48,250 nucleotides of DNA from a virus, in the IMG/VR virus record IMGVR_UViG_3300025435_000029, positions 1-48,250 of that record. The stretch is one strand, 5' to 3'. The translations under genes were made by a program, and so were the position numbers. Each line of letters starts with the position of its first letter. Within the stretch, counting starts at the first letter, position 1. A model generated the notes under the pieces. That model did no database searches and was not told the origin of the DNA. It was given only the letters and a program-made list of their open reading frames with translations. This document shows, piece by piece, positions 44,594 to 48,250 of the stretch.

Positions 44594-47107
44594 CTACCAC
44601 TTGACATTCCACTGGAAGGTTCTGTTGGTGTTGGGATTGGTCTGCTGCTGTATTGTGTAGCCCAGATTGGTAAAATAGTTGAGTATGGTGCCCATCTGGT
44701 CAGCATAGGGCCTGGTCTGGTTGGGGTCCAAGGCATTGCCTCCCTGCCATACTTGAAAATAGTCATAGCTGGCGGGATAGCCCAGCACTATCATGGTGCC
44801 CGAACCATAGCCAATACCAGCTGTGGCAGTGGCAGCATTGCCGCTGGCCAACTGAGGTGCACTGATGTTTATGGTGGGTGCTGAGGTATAGCCCTGTCCC
44901 TGACTGGTGATATTCACTGCGGCTAGACTGCGGCCTATCAGCACATTGGTGCTGGGCTGGGTTGGCACAGTGGATTCGCCTGCACCTGCTATGACATTGA
45001 CCTGAGGCGCACTGCTGTAGTCTGCACCGGCATTGGTAACCACTATCTGCTGTATGCCGGTGCTGTAGAGGTTCACATTGCCAGTGGCTGCGCCATCTAT
45101 GGCCACAATGGGTATGCTGGTATAGTTGCTGCCAAGATTGGTCAGTGTGAGACTGGCCACACTGGTAGCAGTGAGTTGCGCGTTGGCCTCTGCACCCTGT
45201 CCATCGCCATATATGGTCACAGCTGGTGGTTGCACATAACCATGGCCACCAGCTGTGACCACTATGTTGTTGATGCTGCCGCCACTGATCACTGCAGTGG
45301 CCTCGGCCCCAAATCCATATTCACTGACAAACACCACGCTGGCCGTGGTATAGCCGCTGCCGCTGTTGCTGACATTGACAAACTGCACACTGGTGGCTGT
45401 GAGATTGCTGACTGCTGTGGCCCCGCTGCCGCTGGTCAGTGTGATCACAGGAGTTTGGTCATAGCCCATGCCTGGACTGGTAACCACAACATTGCTCACA
45501 CTGCTGCCATCCAACAGCGCATATGCTGTGGCGCCCACACCAATGCCATCTGGCGGTGTGACAATCACCGTGGGCGCAGCTGTGTAACCGCTGCCACCTG
45601 AGGTCAACTGCACTGCATTGAGGCCAGCTGTGAGATTGAAAGCTGCAGCCTGTCCCCTACCCCCAAAGGCAGCATTGCCCTGCATGGCTGGCAACACAGT
45701 ATACAAGCCGCCTGTCAGCAGAGTCCAATTCACTATGCTGCCTGCACCATCTACCACATTGACCACCAGGGTGGCACTGGCAGATCCCGTGCCACCGCTG
45801 ACTGTGAGGATATCGCCCACAACATATTGACTGCCTGCACCACCTGTGGTCAGTGTGGCAGTGAGAATGCTCATGTGTACCGTGCCCACTGTGGCACCAC
45901 TGCCCGATGCAGTGATGGACACAGCAGGTGGTGTGGTATAGCTAAGGCCGCCATTGTTCAGCAGACCAATGGTTCCCACAGCAGTGGGCTGTAGATAGGC
46001 CACTGCTGTGGCACCCCCGCCAGAAGTAATGGCAATGGTGGGCTGAGCCATGTAGCCCATGCCTGCAGCACTCATGCCGATGGTGTTGACTGATCCTGCT
46101 GACAGACTCACATAGGCCTGTGCACCAGTGCCTCCACCTCCGCTGATGGCTACCAAAGGAGGTGCTGTGTACTGTCCGCCACCATTGGCCAAAGCTATGC
46201 TGCCTATGCCCATGCTGAGATCCAAAGTGCAGCCGTTGCCACCTCCGGGACTCACACTGGTGGCCACATTGCCCAGACTGGGCAGCGTGGCATAGAGCCC
46301 GGGTCGGCTAATGGCCACTGCCAGCACAGAGCCATTGCTGTCTATGCCTGTGATGGTGCACTGTGTGGCAGATCCACTGCCTCCCAGCACTGTGAGTGTG
46401 GCACCCTGTGTGTAGTTGATGCCACGCTGATTGACCAATGCCGTCACTGCCACAAAACTGGCTAGACCAGCAGCTGCGCCACTGCCTTGGCTAGAGATCT
46501 CAACTGATGGCGGATAGTGATAGCCGCTGCCGTGGCTGCCAACCACAATGTAGTTCACACTGCCATAGGCAGCCAACACAGCCTGCGCTGTGCCAGCCAC
46601 TGCGGCATTGCCACCGCTGACAGTCACAGCCGGCGTACTGGTGTAGCCATTGCCAGGATTGGTCAGTGTGATGCTGTTGAGACCATTGCTCAGCATGATG
46701 TTGATCGGACGAGCTGCCAATGCAGCCGGCTTGCTCACAGCCAAACGTATGTTATCGGCATCTACAAATATCACATAATACAGTGTGGCCAATTTCAGCG
46801 GACTGGGCAGTGCTCCTGTGCTGTTGACAAACACCGCATCACCGTTGTTCCATGGATGATTTAGCACAGTGAACGTGCTGGTCACATCGTTGATACTGCT
46901 GACCTGTTCGCTGACACCTTGGTTTTGTGTCATCACAGTGCCGCCATTGATCAGTGCACTGTAATATCCAGTGCGCACAGCTTCCAATATGGCACTGCTG
47001 ATTTCTGTGCTTTCGTCAAAGATCACACGTTCGCGTATGGGATTCTGTCTGGCATCAGCAGCTGTAATGAACACAGTGCTGGCTGTGGTGCCACCATTAA
47101 CTGCCAT
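44594..47107 (-). CDS. Repetitive tail fibre protein, 837 aa
   Basis: 837 residues from ATG 47107. The N-terminal 120 residues (MAVNGGTTASTVFITAADAR...) look like a phage attachment domain. The rest has many copies of a Gly-rich strand motif, GSGYTSAPTVTVSGG and variants, about every 40 residues, alternating with short variable loops. This gives a long beta-structured shaft, typical of myovirus fibres. The last 60 residues (YPASYDYFQVWQGGNALDPN) form a distinct tip. It overlaps the 114-aa gene by 11 nt. Confidence 0.75.
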   Translation of the reverse strand: MAVNGGTTASTVFITAADARQNPIRERVIFDESTEISSAILEAVRTGYYSALINGGTVMTQNQGVSEQVSSINDVTSTFTVLNHPWNNGDAVFVNSTGALPSPLKLATLYYVIFVDADNIRLAVSKPAALAARPINIMLSNGLNSITLTNPGNGYTSTPAVTVSGGNAAVAGTAQAVLAAYGSVNYIVVGSHGSGYHYPPSVEISSQGSGAAAGLASFVAVTALVNQRGINYTQGATLTVLGGSGSATQCTITGIDSNGSVLAVAISRPGLYATLPSLGNVATSVSPGGGNGCTLDLSMGIGSIALANGGGQYTAPPLVAISGGGGTGAQAYVSLSAGSVNTIGMSAAGMGYMAQPTIAITSGGGATAVAYLQPTAVGTIGLLNNGGLSYTTPPAVSITASGSGATVGTVHMSILTATLTTGGAGSQYVVGDILTVSGGTGSASATLVVNVVDGAGSIVNWTLLTGGLYTVLPAMQGNAAFGGRGQAAAFNLTAGLNAVQLTSGGSGYTAAPTVIVTPPDGIGVGATAYALLDGSSVSNVVVTSPGMGYDQTPVITLTSGSGATAVSNLTATSVQFVNVSNSGSGYTTASVVFVSEYGFGAEATAVISGGSINNIVVTAGGHGYVQPPAVTIYGDGQGAEANAQLTATSVASLTLTNLGSNYTSIPIVAIDGAATGNVNLYSTGIQQIVVTNAGADYSSAPQVNVIAGAGESTVPTQPSTNVLIGRSLAAVNITSQGQGYTSAPTINISAPQLASGNAATATAGIGYGSGTMIVLGYPASYDYFQVWQGGNALDPNQTRPYADQMGTILNYFTNLGYTIQQQTNPNTNRTFQWNVKW

Positions 47108-47441
47108 TTTTTATGCCTTTCTTGGCGGCCTTGTGAGCCATCTTGTCCACTTTTTCTTGGCTTTTGTGTGACTCGGCATCGCTGATTTCTCCGCTATTCA
47201 GCTGATCCTGTTGCAGTTCCACACGATCAGGCAGGATCCTTGCCACACCACTTTTGCTTTTCAAGCTATCCATGACCCAGCGTGTGTTGGCATCAAATCC
47301 TATGTTGTGCAAAGTGGTGAGAATTTCCTTCATAGGGATGTTGGCCTCATCCTTGCTGCGATAGGCACTGACCAGATCCATGAGGCTGTTCTCAGCTTCT
47401 TCTTGGCTGATGGGCAGGTTTTGTATTTCTCTATAACGCAT
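47097..47441 (-). CDS. Unknown 114-aa protein
   Basis: MRYREIQNLPISQEEAENSLMDLVSAY, helical, with a Lys/Ser-rich C-terminus (HKSQEKVDKMAHKAAKKG). It could be a DNA- or protein-binding structural adaptor. It ends inside the fibre gene start. Function unknown. Confidence 0.55.
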   Translation of the reverse strand: MRYREIQNLPISQEEAENSLMDLVSAYRSKDEANIPMKEILTTLHNIGFDANTRWVMDSLKSKSGVARILPDRVELQQDQLNSGEISDAESHKSQEKVDKMAHKAAKKGIKNGS

Positions 47442-47455
47442 GTGCTGTGTGACCG

Positions 47456-48250
47456 TTAGCGTCGCACAGCAGCGTCTAGATGCTTGGGATTGATCAGATC
47501 AACTTTCAGTCCATCGTTGGCACGCAGCTGTACCCAGTAGTCTCTGGCCTTTTGATCTTCAAAGAACTGGCTGCATCTTTTTCCCTGTGATTCATACATC
47601 ACTCCCCAAGGCTTCTGAGCCCTGGCTGCGGCAAAACGAGCAGCACGACGCTCTTCCTTGATTGCAGTCAACAGCTTGCTCCTGCTGTCAGCTTCCAGAA
47701 CCCGAATCTGCTGCGTGAGATTATGTTGCATACCACGGATCTCACGGATCTTGTTTTGCAGTAGATCGCCTTCCAGTCCCTGACCAGATAGCAGCAGGTC
47801 CTTGGTGCTGCCTTCTGACACCTGTTGTGCAAATGACTTGCGATGCGCAGCTAGGCTGCGCTCATATTGACGCTGACCGCGCTGAGCCTGCTCCAGCAGT
47901 CCCTTGAGTCTCTTGACACTTTCATCAGTGCCCTCAATGCTGGCTCCAATTTCATGTGCACGAGTTATGATCTTTTTGGGCAGATCATGTGCTGGCTTTT
48001 TGGGATCAAGTCCTGCTTCTTTCTTGGCCTGATACATGCCAATTGCATAGGGACTCTTGTTTTTTCTAACAGCCTCCATGGCTGGCTTTGACTTCACTGG
48101 GTTGCCGCGCACGTCTACCTGTGTGACTGTGGTCTTGCCTTTGATCTTGTCTGTGGGCTTGGCCGCTGCCATGGGATTGCCGCGCACATCTACCTGTGTG
48201 ACTGTGGTCTTGCCTTTGATCTTGTCTGTGGGCTTGGCCGCTGCTATGGG
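47456..48250 (-). CDS. Repeat-bearing phage protein, start outside window
   Basis: The gene runs off the right edge; the frame is open to 48250, so an internal GTG (48187) is not the true start. The visible part begins with copies of a 25-residue unit, VDVRGNPMAAAKPTDKIKGK and TTVTQ. The middle is a long charged coiled coil (RLKGLLEQAQRGQRQYERSL; EIRGMQHNLTQQIRVLEADS), ending AQKPWGVMYESQGKRCSQFF. It may be a virion scaffold or a DNA-linked protein. Confidence 0.7.
   Translation of the reverse strand, partial: PIAAAKPTDKIKGKTTVTQVDVRGNPMAAAKPTDKIKGKTTVTQVDVRGNPVKSKPAMEAVRKNKSPYAIGMYQAKKEAGLDPKKPAHDLPKKIITRAHEIGASIEGTDESVKRLKGLLEQAQRGQRQYERSLAAHRKSFAQQVSEGSTKDLLLSGQGLEGDLLQNKIREIRGMQHNLTQQIRVLEADSRSKLLTAIKEERRAARFAAARAQKPWGVMYESQGKRCSQFFEDQKARDYWVQLRANDGLKVDLINPKHLDAAVRR
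48102..48250 (-). repeat. 75-bp tandem repeat (25-aa coding units)
   Basis: Two adjacent 75-bp units (from 48102 and 48177) differ at very few bases and code for VDVRGNPMAAAKPTDKIKGK plus TTVTQ. The array continues beyond the window. The unit is Lys/Thr/Pro-rich and probably unstructured. Confidence 0.85.

Overview
The window looks like part of a large T4-type contractile-tailed phage genome (Caudoviricetes, T4 superfamily); no bacterial housekeeping operons are present. Evidence: a phage-type two-subunit type II topoisomerase, E. coli-like class Ia ribonucleotide reductase (NrdA/NrdB) with a glutaredoxin, dCMP deaminase, T4 Rnl1-type RNA ligase, separate 3'-phosphatase and 5'-kinase proteins, PD-(D/E)XK nuclease, phage tail-fibre proteins, dense packing with many ATGA/TGATG overlaps, and T4 late-promoter-like octamers (TATAAATA and variants) in front of several genes. 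Nearly everything reads on the minus strand. The plus-strand exceptions are a sulfotransferase (2480-3265), an outer-membrane beta-barrel protein (21485-22003) and a small virion-like protein (24297-24494). The host is probably Gram-negative, and the tmRNA described below points to an alphaproteobacterium; that is inference.

Layout, left to right: 1-2393, a perfect 50-bp palindrome and two large unknown, probably late genes; 2480-5860, sulfotransferase, small phage genes, dCMP deaminase; 5939-9676, RimK-like ligase and a tightly coupled run with two metallophosphoesterases and small membrane proteins; 9761-15194, SPFH-domain exported protein, RNA ligase, third phosphoesterase, nucleotidyltransferase-like protein; 15241-18128, an AT-richer block of small unknown genes; 18190-20351, a tandem array of MORN-like repeat genes; 20344-21346, the RNA end-repair kinase and phosphatase; 21485-22054, the beta-barrel gene with its own terminator; 22061-24837, a QueC-like PP-loop protein and a cluster of small proteins sharing a C-terminal F-x-L-T-W tail; 24842-30622, Nudix, sulfotransferase and topoisomerase; 30662-33227, a sulfotransferase-like protein, a tmRNA gene and a virion hydrolase; 33232-39169, glutaredoxin, glycosyltransferase, nrdB and a fractured nrdA; 39387-48250, tail fibres, a 2OG-oxygenase-like protein, exonuclease and a repeat-bearing partial gene.

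Three systems stand out. (1) 31420-31650 (minus) reads as a circularly permuted, two-piece tmRNA gene: a T-arm and CCA end come first, then 5 nt, then the mature 5' end, then a tag frame encoding ANDNIAFGDMLLAA. (2) nrdA is broken in two by a split intein whose halves flank a free-standing HNH homing endonuclease gene with its own late-type promoter. (3) At least ten small proteins and the MORN-like array share one C-terminal tail, roughly WL...W...F.LTW, on unrelated N-terminal parts.

Functionally, the dNTP genes (RNR, glutaredoxin, dCMP deaminase), RNA repair genes (ligase, kinase, phosphatase) and tmRNA look like a kit for taking over host nucleotide metabolism and keeping translation going. 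Sulfotransferases, glycosyltransferase, RimK-like ligase and the OMP may alter surfaces or proteins. The right end is virion structure.
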